Shown here one piece after another: positions 12,565 through 25,204 of a DNA stretch of 64,000 bases. The stretch is from contig OY294068.1 of the NCBI GenBank assembly GCA_958510875.1, positions 34,514,297-34,578,296 of the forward strand. Reading direction: 5' to 3'. The stretch is from Endomychus coccineus (taxonomy: Eukaryota > Arthropoda > Insecta > Coleoptera > Endomychidae). The stretch's first letter is position 1, and each line of letters opens with the position of its first letter. Made by a program: the position numbers and the translations under genes. Under the pieces are notes generated by a model. It did not search any database. It was not told where the DNA came from and saw only the letters and a program-made list of their open reading frames with translations.

Positions 12565-12694
12565 ATGACATTTTGGAAGATAGTGATCTTTGTGTTAAGT
12601 GTGATAGTAGCTGACTGTGTTTCATCACTAGAGTGTCCGGAAGGAATATTATCTAAGGAAAATTGTACTGTATCATCATCTTCACAGAACAATG
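12565..12694 (+). CDS. Exon 1 (coding): signal peptide and N-terminus
   Basis: Encodes residues 1-43 plus the first base of codon 44. MTFWKIVIFVLSVIVADC is a classic signal peptide, with a short n-region, a hydrophobic core and cleavage probably near VSS-LE. It is followed by a short segment with an N-C-T glycosylation sequon and a Ser-rich tail (SSSSQNN). The ATG context is acaATGaca. The exon ends at aatG|GTGAGT, a good insect donor, in phase 1, which fits exon 2 exactly (G+AT = Asp). Reading past the donor gives a 67-residue open frame, which is only read-through. The last 20 or so exon bases and the donor are repeated several times downstream (see the tandem array at 12,672-14,060). Confidence 0.82.
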
Positions 12695-14060
12695 GTGAGT
12701 TTTTGATTATTTCTGAAGCATTATCAATCATTGAAACGAAACGGAATATATTATATCTAATTATATAGTCCAATCCAAATAAATGAATTTTTATTATTTC
12801 AATGATACGAAAAGATAATAGATAATTTGTGAAGACGTTTATTTGTACCATCATCTTCACAGAATAATGGTGAGCTTTTTGATTATTTCTTATGCCTTAT
12901 CTGTTACTGAAACGAAACGGAATATATTATATCCATATAGTCCAATCCAAATAAATGCCTTTTTAGTATTTCAATGATACCAAAGACAAATAGAGATATT
13001 TTGTGAAGATGTTGATGTGTATAATCATCTTCAAAGAACAATGAGTTTATTGATCAATCTCAAGCGTTATCAATTAATGAAACTAAGCAGAATATATTAT
13101 ATCTATATAGTCCAATCCAAATGGATCCCTTTTTAATATTTCAATAAAACCAAAGCAAAAAAGAGCTATTTCATAGAACAATGGTGAGCTCTTTGATTAT
13201 TACTGAAACGAAACAGTTCAATCCGAATAAATGCCTTTTCAGTATTTCAATGATACCAAAGTCAAACAGAGATATTTTGTGAAGATGTTGATTTGTATTA
13301 TCATCTTCGAAGAACAGTGGTGAACATATTGCTTAATCTGAAGCGTTATCAATTATTGAAACTAAACAGCATATATGATATCTATATAGTCCAATCCAAA
13401 TGAATCCCTGTTTAATATTTCAATAAAACCAAAGGAAAAAAGAGCTATTTCATCGAACAATGTTGAGCTTTTTAATTATTACTGAAACGAAACGGAATAT
13501 ATTATATCTATATAGTCCAATCCAAATAAATGCCTTTTCATTATTTCAATGATACCAAAGTCAAATACAGATATTTCATGAAGATGTTGATTTGTATTAT
13601 CACCATCACAGAACAATGGTGACCTTTTTGAATATTTCTGAAGCGTTATCAGTTACTGAAACGAAACTTAATATATTATATCTATATAGTCCAATCCAAA
13701 TGAATCTCTTTTTAATATTTCAATAAAAAGAAAGGAAAAAAAGAGCTATTTCATAGAACAATGTTGAGCTATTTCATTATTACTGAAACGAAACGGAATA
13801 TATTATATCCATATAGTCCAATCAAAATAAATGGTACCAAAGGAAACTTGAGATACTTTTTGAAGATGTTAATTTGTATCATATTATTCAGATAATATCA
13901 TATTGCCCAATCCAAATAATTGCCTTTTTATTATATCAATGATACCAAAGGAAAATAGAGATATTTTGTGAAAATTTGTACCATCATCTCACATAATAAT
14001 GGGGAGCTTCTTGATTATTTCTGCAGGGTTATCATTCACTGAAACGAAACTATATATAAA
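12672..14060. repeat. Tandem array seeded on exon 1 / intron 1 boundary (~172-bp unit, ~9 copies)
   Basis: The unit includes the end of exon 1 plus donor (catcatcttcacagaacaat then ggtgag), then gaaacgaaacggaatatatt, tatagtccaatccaaat and atttcaatgataccaaag. The landmark tatagtccaatccaaat or a variant recurs near 12,764, 12,936, 13,108, 13,215, 13,386, 13,513, 13,689, 13,813 and 13,900. Some units are shortened to about 125 bp. Donor-like GT steps persist at about 12,870, 13,184, 13,320 and 13,619. Confidence 0.85.
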
Positions 14061-14319
14061 CACATCGGCGAATTGGAAGGATCGGAGATGAATTTGTACT
14101 TTTTTCTACATGGTCCATTTTTTTTTAATTCCAACGAAATCTTTTAGAAGAAAATTTCAACTCATAGTGTAGTTAATTGAAATTTGTTTCCCCATTTTGG
14201 TGATGTTCTAAAACCTAAGAGTTAAAATGAAATAACAATTTGCTGAAACCTTAATACATTTTGACTATTGTTAAACATCAGGCAAAATTACAAATATCAT
14301 TTTTGTTAATAACGCATTA

Positions 14320-14930
14320 TCTCCCACGATCTGTTATGACTGCAGTGATCCGTCTTGCCATACTTTTGATGACGTTGTCGATGATTTCGTGAAGAAAGTC
14401 TCTCATAATTCGACTGGAGCAGTTTTTACTTCTTTTGTATTTTGGACAGCAGGAATTCTTGACACAAGTCGTATGCATAGCGCGTCCCGGACATGTTCAA
14501 TAGGATTTTGATCCGGAGAATATGCAGGCCTATTCAATATTTTTTTGGTATTTTCAATTGGTTAAACGTACATAACGGGTAATATGCTGACATTGGCTTG
14601 AATTAAGATGGAATTTGCTCCGATATATGGGGTAAAAGATACCACATGATTTTACAAAATGTTCCTTATATATCTATCTGCCGTTGAAGAACCACAATAT
14701 CTGTGCATTCTCCTGAATATATACCATACTTGAGCCGAAAGAAACCGTAGGAGTTCCTACTATCTAATTGTTCATTTTGCTTTCCTGGCTCTCATCTATG
14801 AACACAACACGACCTCACAATGTTGGAGTTTTCGAGCGAAGGCTAGTCGCGCTACTCGATGACGTCTGTGAAGTTGTGGGTGTTTTTTGTCCTATATGCC
14901 TATAAACAAACTTCTTTGAATTTACCTCCT
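14320..14930 (-). pseudogene. Tc1-like transposase remnant
   Basis: On the minus strand, the 14,770-14,890 region spells RLAFARKLQHCEVVLCS, and the 14,360-14,530 region spells AYSPDQNPIEHV...ALCIRL followed by LQS. 'SPD-x-NPIEH-x-W-D' surrounds the third catalytic acid of Tc1 transposases. The middle is scrambled and several stops interrupt it. Confidence 0.7.
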
Positions 14931-16164
14931 ACGTGTAACACTACAATCAAATATCGATTTGAATTTACCAAATATGTCGGCTGCTAAATAAACTATTTCA
15001 CAATAAAGGTAATGATAGTATACAAAAACAAACCAAACTTGAACAATAACTTACGAACCTACGAACTTTAAAGCACAGTTCAACAACAGACGGGTATTCA
15101 CGGAATCACTCTCAACATTATTTGGATGATTTGGAATAATTTTAGGGGGACCATGGCTCTCTAGGTAAAAATTAGCATTCCGACAATTGAAATATCAAGT
15201 ATGGGGTATCATTGGTTTTAGAAGCATATATTATAGAGATTGCAAAAATATGATGATATAAAGAGGTTCTACTTAAAAATAGAAAGTTGATATCTTCTCC
15301 GGAAAGATGCGAAGTAGATAAACATCCCCGAAATGTTGAAATAGTGTACCATGAGTCTGTGTCACACAGTATATGCTAATTAATATTAAAAAAATAATAT
15401 TGACTCCTGCAACGTGACTGATATTTCTGAGGAAATAAACCTCAAACAATTGAAGAAATGTTAATTTAATTATGAATAATTTCTAAATTTACTTTCATTT
15501 TTATAACACTACTATTGTAGTTAATAGTAAAATGTAATAAAACATAATAATTTGCGTGAAGTGTAGTAGAATTAAAAACTTTCATTGTAATAATTGGAGG
15601 AGAATAACATGAAAATTTTTACCACAAGACTAACTATGCATAACCAAAACCATTCCGAATAAATTATGTCCAGTAATGTGAAAAACATGACTAAAGGAAC
15701 TCATTACAATGGATATAGTAATTTAAAAAGAAATTTGCTTCGTGATAAATTATTAATTAAATGCTTTGGCATATCAAAAAAAAGTATTCAAATGTCATTG
15801 ACTCTGCGTAAAAATTAACTGTGAAATGTCATTGTTACATTCAATTATTTTCAGGAGGGAAGTTATTTGAACTACAAAATTACGCTTAATCGCTTAGAAT
15901 GAAATGGGAATTATCGCAGGATAATATAATGCTATCTATTCCATTAAAATGCTGATAAATATAATTAAATATCAAATTAACCTAGTTTGAAAATCAAAAC
16001 ACCAGCGAAAGCAACGATGTGGAATTAGTAAATATAATGAAAAGTAATTTTGTATTATAACAATAGTGCGCGGCATCTCTTCGCATCATTACTTCTCAAC
16101 AATACGAATTTCTTCAATATTCAATATGAGATTCTAATGAATATTTTTCTTGGCATACATATAC
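14931..16164. other. AT-rich intronic stretch with nothing recognised
   Basis: No long frame, repeat family or transposon terminus was recognised here. Confidence 0.4.
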
Positions 16165-16800
16165 AGTGTGTATCAGGATATATGTAAAAAAATTTAACAA
16201 AAAAGTTCATATAATACATAATCCGATTTTCAACGGTTAATAAGTATTCTATTTTTTTATGAAAATATCACATTTCCATGGAATTGATTTCTTCCTACAA
16301 TCAACAACGAATGTAGACAAAAGTAAATCATTGCAAATGGAAGAACAATAAATATGATACCATATTTATTGCCGAAATGTTATTAATTTTATAATTTTTA
16401 GGGCAAAACATTTGGGTATCACATGTTATTGGATGAAGTCGTGAAAATTTTAACGTCAAATGCTCAATATTTATTCAAGACAAATACGGAGGATAACTAT
16501 TCTACAAGTATCGCCAAAGATCAAGCTTTAGAATAGTGTTACAAATTTTCTCATCCCACATGCAATAGCGAAGAATATGTGTTAAATGTAACTCAACATC
16601 AAGATTTGTGAAGCGCCAAGTTTACTGTAACTCCTAATTTTGCTTGTAGAGAAGTTGTAATGCGAGTTACAACATACACACATAGACTGGGAATTTTCCA
16701 AAGAATTTGAAAAACCTATCCACACCTCCCTACGATCAACCGCTCTACCGCTATTCCATGTCATACTAGATCCTCTAGTTTCCTTAATGTTCATCAGATA
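16165..16800. repeat. Left arm of a ~640-bp inverted repeat pair
   Basis: It matches 20,165-20,820 in reverse orientation (for example tgttattggatgaagtcgtg and cctctagtttccttaatg against the complement on the other side). The two arms are diverged, perhaps 75-80% alike by eye. A 70-residue minus-strand frame inside is not recognisable. Confidence 0.7.
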
Positions 16801-17253
16801 ATTATAAAATTCAACAATTCGAATAGGAGTGAGTTAATTTATACTATTTCAGCAATAACAAGAACAATCACAATCAGTAGTAGTACAAATTACAACATTT
16901 GCTCTGGATGATCCGCTGTTAATTTGGAATTGAATTTTTTTCTTCTAAAATACATGGTTGATTGAAGGTCATGGCTTGCTTAGAATATAGGTATGTTCAT
17001 TTGTGTCCTTGCTAATGCATAGAGCAAGCTGATCAAATCAGTTAATGTCATCACAAAGCAGATAGTAATAGCTTAGATTAGCAAAGAAGAATGACTGCAA
17101 ACAAACACTTTTCGACACAGACAACATAGCCTAGAAAATTTTCAAAAGTGTACACAAATAAAAATATCAAAAATGCTATTTTTTGCTTTGCAACAAATGA
17201 TACATTCTCTTCTAGTTCATTTGAAGATGATTTGCATGAAACAATAACAAATG

Positions 17254-18822
17254 CAGTGGCGGCTCGTGAATTTTTGAGAGAGGAGGCTGGACATAAAACG
17301 TTTTTGTAAAAATATACTCTATTCACAGCCTTTTAACCTTTGCACAACGACCGTATCAGCTACTTCAGTGACAAAATTAATTGTTACCCAGCAAGAACCA
17401 ACGTGGAGGTATAGAGTTTCTCTTGGCAAACAATTTTTTTGTTCGTTTTTTGTCTTTTATTTTTTTTGGATACGGTCTTTAGTTTGCGAAAAATGATCAA
17501 TAATATTATCAAAGCATTTTGTTTTAAGTGTTTTACTAAATATTTTTCAATAGATATTAAACTAACATTGTATAAACGATTTTGGCCCATTGTATTTGGC
17601 ATGTAAGTTTTAATTCGTTTGAGAGTAGAAAATGATCTCTCCACCGATGCCGACGTGACAGGAATGGTGACTGTCAAACAAAGTAGTTTATAAAACTGAG
17701 GTAAAACTTGTTACAAATCATTGTCTATCATATATTTTATCATATCGGCGTGAATGTCGTACTGGCCTAAAATATCTTTATCCAAGTATATAACGCATAA
17801 TTCACTGTGCAGTGCCATTTTATCAAAAAATTTATATTTCAGAACTAAGTTATACAAAAAACTTCTATTCATGTAAATCGGAAAATCGAATCTCAATTTG
17901 ACCTTTAATAGTATCTAAAATTTCATAAAAAAAGTGTTTATAATGTATTTTCTTGTTTACCAAATTATATGTTTTCTTCCTTTAACAATATTCTGTTGAA
18001 TCGGTTGATTCAAACTTAATACTCGATGTAATATGTTCCTGCGATTTTTCATGTCTGTCTATACCACGAGCTAAATTTTCCAAATCATCATAACCCGAGT
18101 GCCCCCAACATGAAGTTGTATCAGATGTAAATAGCAAGCAATACCAGTAATATAATTTATTGTGTACCTCAGATCCCGTTAACCATAAATATTTTTTACA
18201 ATTATCAGTATCAAATGATCGATTTTGAAACATACCTGTCATCACTAATCTTTTCAGCAACTAAATCACTACTCATTTTAACGTTTAATAACCAAAGAAC
18301 TCTTTGTTAATAACTCAAAAAACACTTTTATCATATGTTAATCCACTAAATGGATTTTCTAAAAGGCAGCAACTAACTCACTAACACTCATATTAAATTT
18401 ACAACAGACAACAATCTAACCTTACTTCGCGTGGCGTGACAACACATAAACAAGCACTGACTGACCTACTCAGCAGTCGGCAGAACGCACGTGTCGTATT
18501 TCATAGATTGCGAGCGGCTGCCACAGGCTAGCCTCCAGAGGGTGTTGCCATTTTCGCTGATTTAGCCTATTTGGCGATCGGACTGCTCGGAAAAACGGCA
18601 ACTGCGTTGAACAACACATGCTCAGCGTTTGAGATATATAGAGAGTGTAGCCTCAGGGCACTGTTGCCAGATTAAAAATAACTACTGAGAACGGGGAATT
18701 AATTGTAAAATTTTAAAAATTATCAGGGAAACAGGAAATAAAATGGAGAATGATCATTAAGATAAATGATAAATTGCTGAGGAGGCTGAGCCTCCTTAGC
18801 CTCCTTCGAGAAGCCGCCACTG
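17254..18822 (-). mobile_element. hAT element copy A (1,569 bp) with perfect 8-bp target duplication
   Basis: The ends are cagtggcggct and agccgccactg, flanked on both sides by aacaaatg (17,246-17,253 and 18,823-18,830). Minus-strand frames encode a TTF-type zinc-finger N-terminus (17,982-18,260: YLWLTGSEVHNKLYYWYCLL, ...CWGHSGYDDLENLARGIDRHE), a middle fragment (17,711-17,896) and the hAT dimerisation region (17,384-17,677: VTIPVTSASVERSFSTLKRI). The catalytic core between them is deleted and stops separate the frames. It belongs to the ZnF-TTF/hAT-C dimer type of transposase. It is non-autonomous. Confidence 0.9.
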
Positions 18823-19569
18823 AACAAATGTTTCTTTGAACCGTCTCTATATCCATATTTTAGGTCATATCCATGTATAACGAACAAGAATTCAAAATGA
18901 ATTTCAGACTTAGTCGTGATAAATTTCAAATTCTTTCAAACGAATTTCTAATCTCTAATATATACCAAAATCTTCAGAAGAATTGTAAGCCTACTTGTTG
19001 AAATGAGTTGAATATCATAATTACTTCATTCTTGTGGTAAATTATTTGTTTGTTAGCTAAGATTAAATATCGACAATAAGAAGTCAATTCTGGTGTTCCT
19101 ATGGTTTGCGAGTCATCAAACCTCATATAGAAAGGTTGGACACCGTAAAAACGACAGGATCTTGTGAAGCTGTTGACATTTTTGAATTCGTTAATTAATT
19201 TTATCTAGGTACTCGAAAAGTTCGAACTATAAAGAACTCTGGTTTCAGGTTATGTAAACCACTTATAAAATGATCTGCTCTTCTTGCTCCGTCGTTTTTC
19301 GTCGAGTAGATTTAGTCTGATCTTTTCAATCTAGAGCACTTTGCTCAACACAAATGAACACAATTAGATAAAATGATCGACACAAACGAACGGACGTTTT
19401 TCTACTAAACTTACTCTATGCATCTCTAGCAACACAAACAAACAGACCTAATAAATGCTACATTGCACGTACTCCTGTAATTTTTATTTAAAAAAAGTCA
19501 AAAATCTTTTGTACCAGACAAACGTCAAAAATATCCTACATTAGTTCTCTTGACCCGTTTATCTTCTTG

Positions 19570-20010
19570 ATAAGAATACACAATGCCAGTGTTCGCTAAC
19601 GAAGAACTAACCGATATCCATTATATGTATGGCTTCTGCAACGGAAACGCAAATACAGCTGGACTAGAATATCGGAGACGGTATCCGAATAGGCGTCTTC
19701 CTCCGATCCGAACGTTCCTGAGAATCCATGGAAATCTTCTAGAATGAGGTAGCCCTGAACATCAAAGCGACAATGATATTACATCATGACAGAGCTCCAC
19801 CCCATTTTGCTCGAAACGTCCACAGATATTTGGGAGAAACATATCCGACAAGGATGGGTAGGAACAGATCTCTGGTCTGCCACTTCTCGACCGGTTTTTT
19901 GCCTGGGGCTACATAAAAGCGGAAGTTTACAAGAACCTAATTCACACGGAGGAAGAACTGAGGCAACGTATCATTGAGAAGAAAAATAAACTATGCGGTG
20001 ACGGAAAGAG
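19570..20010 (+). pseudogene. Internally deleted DDE transposase (HTH start joined to C-terminal end)
   Basis: From 19,583 the frame reads MPVFANEELTDIHYMYGFCN, then EYRRRYPNRRLPPIRTFLRI, the N-terminal helix-turn-helix typical of one insect Tc1/mariner-related family. From 19,765 the C-terminal part follows: LHHDRAPPHFARNVHRYLGE, then IHTEEELRQRIIEKIN in a shifted frame. The catalytic middle is gone. This differs from the families at 11.3 and 44.7 kb. Confidence 0.72.
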
Positions 20011-20164
20011 ATACGACAAAGAGCACGGAGCAAGTTTGCGTCAACATGGTGGCCACTTTGAGCAAATTTTGTTATTCGTGCTACTTCCCATTGTTATTGT
20101 TTTTGTTATTGTTTAAGTAGTATAAATGAACTTACCACTATTCGAATTGTTAAATTCCATAATT

Positions 20165-20820
20165 ATCGGATGAAAATTAAGGAAACTAGAGGAAATCTAG
20201 TATGTCATGGAATAGCGGTCCAACGATTGATCATAGGAAGCTGTGTATAGGTTTTTCAGATTCTTTGGAAAATTTCCAGTCTATTAGTGCTTGTTTGTAA
20301 CTTTTCTGCAAGCAAAATTAGGAATAACAGTAAACTTAGTATTTCACAGTCCTTGATGTTGAGTTACATTTAACACAATTTCTTCGCTATTGTATGTGCG
20401 ATAAAAAAAATGTTATACTTTTCTAAAGCTTGATATTTGGCAATATTTTGACAAGTTATCTTCCATATTTGTCTTGAAAAAATATTGAGTATTTTATCAA
20501 ATAACATGTGACACCCTAATGTTATGACCTAAAAATAATAAAAATGAAACCATTTTGGCAATAAATATGCTTTCATATGGAAGCTTATTGATTGCTCTTC
20601 CATTTGCAATGATTCAATTTTTTCTATATTCGTTGTTGATTTTAGGAAGAGGTCAATTGCATAGGGATGTGATATTTTCTTAAGAAAATATAAAATAGCG
20701 AATTACTTGTTAACCGTTGAAAATCGGAATATGTATTATAAAAACTTTTTTGTTGGAAATATGATAAAGAATCATATATGAATACTACACCGTACTGTGT
20801 TTCAGGTTATCAAACAAATG
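20165..20820. repeat. Right arm of the ~640-bp inverted repeat pair
   Basis: This is the reverse complement of 16,165-16,800. Together the arms enclose 3.4 kb holding a hAT insertion (17,254-18,822) and transposase scraps (19,570-20,010). The outer ends show a weak match (acagt...gtgta). They could be the terminal repeats of an old DNA transposon. Confidence 0.65.
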
Positions 20821-22260
20821 AAAATACAAATACTTCCAGAATTTAATATCAATAGTTGAACCGTTTAATAACAGTTAATAATTACGTTTTCAAAAACATA
20901 CGATGAAGAACATTGAGATGTCACATCTATTTATATTGAGATTATTTGGAACAAACTAATTACTACTACCTACTACTGGAGTAGAGATATTTAATAGATA
21001 AATGTCATGTTTCCACAATAAAAATACAAATATTCAGGGAACTTATTCTTGAGAATGCGTATTTCTTTTAACAATACCTTAATGTTATTGAAGAATTCTG
21101 TTGATTCTAAAAGAGTTTTTTATCTTCACTAGTTAAACTTATAAGCAAGTAGTTTTCAATCAAAGGAAAGCTGGTGCGGACAGTCTAAAAAGTGGTTGAT
21201 GATCTATACGTGTTGGACCAACATATAATGCATTACAAACTTCACGTACAGCTAATTTGCATACATTCTGTGATCTTTCATTAATTATTTTGATTGATTA
21301 TGACATAATTCAAGAGGAAACCTATTTCAAACGTTTTATTAGAAATGTTTGGCAATCCATCTACAAATACGTGTTTTTATTCACCGTAAATAACAGGCTT
21401 CATGTGTTACATTATAGCTTCAAAGCCCCTTCAGTGGTAACTTCGAAAACACGGTGGATTGTTGATTGTTGGGTTTCTTTAAAAATTTAACAATTTGTTC
21501 CAATTTCCAAATATTTACCTTCATAAACATGAACAATAACTCGTGATGTATTTTTGATAGAGAACAATTTTGTTAAATAATTTAAATAAATTTTGGGCTG
21601 TATAAGGAACATTTCTTTTTCTTCAACTACCGGATCGCATAAGTATAAATTAGAAACTGTCTTTATAGTTGTTGAATGCGGCAAAACTCATACATTTGAA
21701 CTTCTTAAAAACTTATATGCATGTAAGAGTGAGGAAGGAGTGAAGATTCACTCAGGAAGCCATCTTGTAACGCACTTCATTCAGTCATAACATACTTACA
21801 CGTTTATTTATAGGTGAAATGAAAACACTTTTCAATCACACAATGGCACCTAGGGAACCGGTGCAACATATAATTTTACACAAGAAACCGGTAAATATCT
21901 ATTAAATTGTAATATTGATCACCTGTCGCACTCAATACTGGCCATGCGCCATCTTGACTAAACGGTAACGTCGTCAGCTTCGTCTTTACTATAAGCCTTT
22001 TGCTAATGACGTCACACTTACGTTTGTAGTAAGCGTTCAGGCTTTGTATGTACAGGGTACTCATAGTACGTAATGGGCCCAGGTTCAGAATTGCAACCCG
22101 GGAATGTTAAAGACAGAACAATTAAAGTGCCTGAATAGGTAATGATAGTGATGGAATTGCCCAAGATATATGTATTAGCCCTAATCAGAGTCAACAGAGT
22201 TTTGTCTGATGATGGACACATGGTAGCTGAAATGTTCTCAGTACTTAAACAGTAGATTTA
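20821..22260. other. AT-rich intronic stretch with nothing recognised
   Basis: Short frames on both strands (for example 21,257-21,490 and 21,593-21,790) have no recognisable motif and AT-driven composition. Confidence 0.4.
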
Positions 22261-22264
22261 GAGA

Positions 22265-22600
22265 ATAAGGGTGATTATTTTTCCGACCCAAATATCGACC
22301 AATAGAATTGCACCATTCGACGTCACGTGGTACAACCTACATGGAATTGTACTGATAATTTTTTGAAAATTTTCTCTGGTAGTTGATATATATAAAAAAC
22401 AAAACATGATCCAGTCAAATTAACCACACTTCAAACTGACAGGTTGAATTCTGTCCACCATCGATAAAAAAGTCAAAGGAAATGTTCATTTGGGACGGCC
22501 AGTCAAATTAACCACACTTCAAACTGACAGGTTGAATTCTGTCCACCATCGATAAAAAAGTCAAAGGAAATGTTCATTTGGGACGGAAAAATAATCCCCC
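22265..22600. repeat. MITE-like unit with inverted ends and an exact 88-bp internal duplication
   Basis: The left end reads gattatttttccgacccaaat and the right end gggacggaaaaataatcccc, which are inverted relative to each other. Inside, an 88-bp unit beginning ccagtcaaattaaccacact and ending ttcatttgggacgg is present twice without a mismatch (22,411-22,498 and 22,499-22,586). Confidence 0.75.
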
Positions 22601-22601
22601 G

Positions 22602-22797
22602 AATACCACACGAGCTTCAAAATTATCTGGCATTTCCCTCAAGGTTCCCTGCAAACAAATAAAGTCGTCAAGTTTTTCAGGAAAAATCACTCGCGCTTCG
22701 CGCTCGTGTTTTTTTAACCTGAAAAACTTGACTCCTTCATTTATTTGCAACGAACCTATCGGGAAATACCCGATAATTTTGAAGCTCTTGTGGTATT
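22602..22797. repeat. ~196-bp palindrome with a GC-rich loop
   Basis: The arms pair from aataccaca...gagcttcaaaattatc to the complementary gataattttgaagctc...tggtatt. The loop carries actcgcgcttcgcgctcgtg. Arm identity is high apart from small indels. It directly abuts the unit at 22,265-22,600. Confidence 0.75.
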
Positions 22798-22984
22798 ATA
22801 TATGATTATTTCTTATTTATAGTGTCATAGTGTATCCACAGTGTGAAGTATTTTATAATTTAAGAACTAACATAAAAGTGCGATAAGTAAGAGCAAAGGA
22901 ATTTATTGAAATATGTACCTAGATTATCGATTAAACAAATTTAATAAGGGTTATTACTATTCGACAAGGAGATTTTTGTATTTT

Positions 22985-23170
22985 TATGCTTATATAGGTA
23001 TTTTTCCAAAGATTTAATCTCAAACCTTCATCTTCCGAAAATCATTCATTTCGTTCAGATTTAGAAACCTTAGAGTGAAACTGCGTCCAGTTTGTCCTAT
23101 ATACAAGGCATTTCAGTCATCACACGTCAGCCTGTAAGCTCTAGATTTCTTCAATTTATCTTTTTTAGAC
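22985..23170 (-). pseudogene. Penelope-like element GIY-YIG fragment (family 1)
   Basis: The minus strand spells SRAYRLTCDD-stop-NALYIGQTGRSFTLRFL. Y-R-L-T-C-x-x-C...L-Y-I-G-Q-T-G-R-x-F-x-x-R-F is the core of the GIY-YIG nuclease domain at the C-terminus of Penelope-like retroelements. The second Cys codon is a stop and no RT flanks it. Confidence 0.65.
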
Positions 23171-24540
23171 TTTGAATACCCAGAAATCTAAAACTTATAT
23201 GACAATCGAACTTTTACAATGTGAGGAATTCAATAAGAGAATAAAAATTTGCAGCTTCATTGTGACATAAGGCCGCAGCAAAAGCTATCTCATACTTCCT
23301 TCAAAATCTTTTGCATATTAATAAATATCTAGTCAGTTCTAGGATTTTCTATTAAATGAGAAAACATTAAATGATTCGTTGGGAAAACTTCGCAACCTTT
23401 GTTTCAACAGGTTTTATTTCACTTCATAATTATATCCAAATATTTTAGTAACGGTAAATTTCTTGGCCTATAGCAACGTTTATAATATCTCTAAAACGAA
23501 TCATCGTTCTTTGATCCCAACTCTTGAATGCATTTTCTAGAGTTATAGGAAATGAAAATTTGATGCTATTTTATGACACCCTGAATGTAATAGACATGAA
23601 CCGCCTTATTCTCTTGCAGCTATCTAGTGTTAAGTATATCAATATCATTGCAATTGTGGTGCAAATATACGGGCGTTAATATCGTTAGTGAATTTATTAA
23701 CATCATTCTTGGCTGCTCAAGATAATTCAAGTTGCCGATTTAGGAGAAGGGTGAATCCAGGGAAATTACTCAAGTAGACGCTTTTAAAACTAAAATTATT
23801 TATTTTTGTACAAATTACATCTTTATAATAATACGGAACGTCAACTTTTGAATTTTGTTTGTGTTCAATCTGAGCTTTAAAAATGATCGGGCTACTGATA
23901 TGATAGATGTTTATGATGGCTACATGGTAGCTGAAAAGGGGATTGCTTCTTATTGTAGTATTATACATAATATTATACGATTATGCACTAGTTATTTAAG
24001 AAACTAATTATCGCACTGTAAACAGTCATTGACATTTAACTATTAATTATAATGAGAAATCTTAGTAATTAAGAGTTTGAACTAGGCAATTACGTCAAAT
24101 ATTGCAACAGAGTTGTCTGAGCTATTCTTTAGTCACATTAACGGTATTACTAATAATTCCCATCTGCGCATTTCAATGCATGTTGTCGAGAAGAAGTGTT
24201 GCCTCTTTGAAGCATATAATATAAGGTTTGCATAATGTGCAACCTTCTAGTAATTTCAAGGAAAAGAATGAACACTCGTTGCCAATATTAAAACTGTTAA
24301 CCGTTAACACCAACTTAAATATCCAATAGCTATAGCTAGTTCTACCACTCGCACAATCAACTCATCAACCAATGTACCTAAGCATTTTTCAATTACAATA
24401 TGTACGTATATTCTTGAGAAAACAATGATGTAATTGATTACATATGGTTCATTGGATAAAATTAAATAAGAACTTAATTAGATACCTAATTATTGAAAGA
24501 AATAAGGTATTATTATGTAAACATAAATAAAATATAGAAG

Positions 24541-25195
24541 TTATATATAAATTCTCGGGAAATAGGTCACACTAACACATATGCTCATTATTTTTGTCCT
24601 TACGTACGTTTTGGCCTCACCATCATCATCAGAAGATGTATCAATGTCTAAAACAGGATTTCTTAAAGCTAATTGCATCGAGCCAAATTTCAATAAGGAA
24701 TGTTCTTGTACTATACTTATGGCCATACATTCTTATTTGTAAATATTGTTTAGAGATTCCCATCGCAATATAAATAATTTATGTTGTTTACTGTGTGGGT
24801 TTGTTTATCTTTAGGTATTAAAGATTTTAGATTTGAAAAATATTTACCAACACAGTTAGTAGGCTTATGCGCAACATTTATATCATACTTTTTTAAACAT
24901 TTCTTAATTTTCTGTGAGGTCTCCGGGAATGTATGGTAATGTTATAAAATTATCTGTATTACCGTTCATGTTATTCATATTTGACGTTTCATTATAGATT
25001 TTGTTCATTTTTTCTTTAATGATGTGATTGAAAAATGTTTTTGGGTAGCCATTCATTTCCAGTGTATTACGAACCATTTTCAAATTTTTGAGACTGTCCT
25101 CTGGATGGGGCAATTTAACAGCGCATTGTTTATAACACTTTTTCATAATTTTTATAGATTCTAGCAAATTTAATGTATTACTTTATTATTTTTGA
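24541..25195 (-). mobile_element. Penelope-like element fragment (family 2), internally deleted
   Basis: The minus-strand frame 24,904-25,167 reads KLPHPEDSLKNLKMVRNTLE and FITLPYIPGDLTEN. This linker precedes the GIY-YIG domain in the family-2 copies at 57.0-57.6 and 58.7-59.1 kb. The 24,560-24,725 segment (tacgtacgttttggcctcac) matches the tail of the same family (46.57 and 56.55 kb). The GIY-YIG core between is deleted. Confidence 0.75.
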
Positions 25196-25204
25196 TAAAC
25201 TTGA

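Noticed and set aside
12695..12768. Exon 1 frame continuing to a stop at 12,768
   Set aside because: The donor at 12,695 joins in phase to exon 2. The continuation is tandem-repeat sequence.
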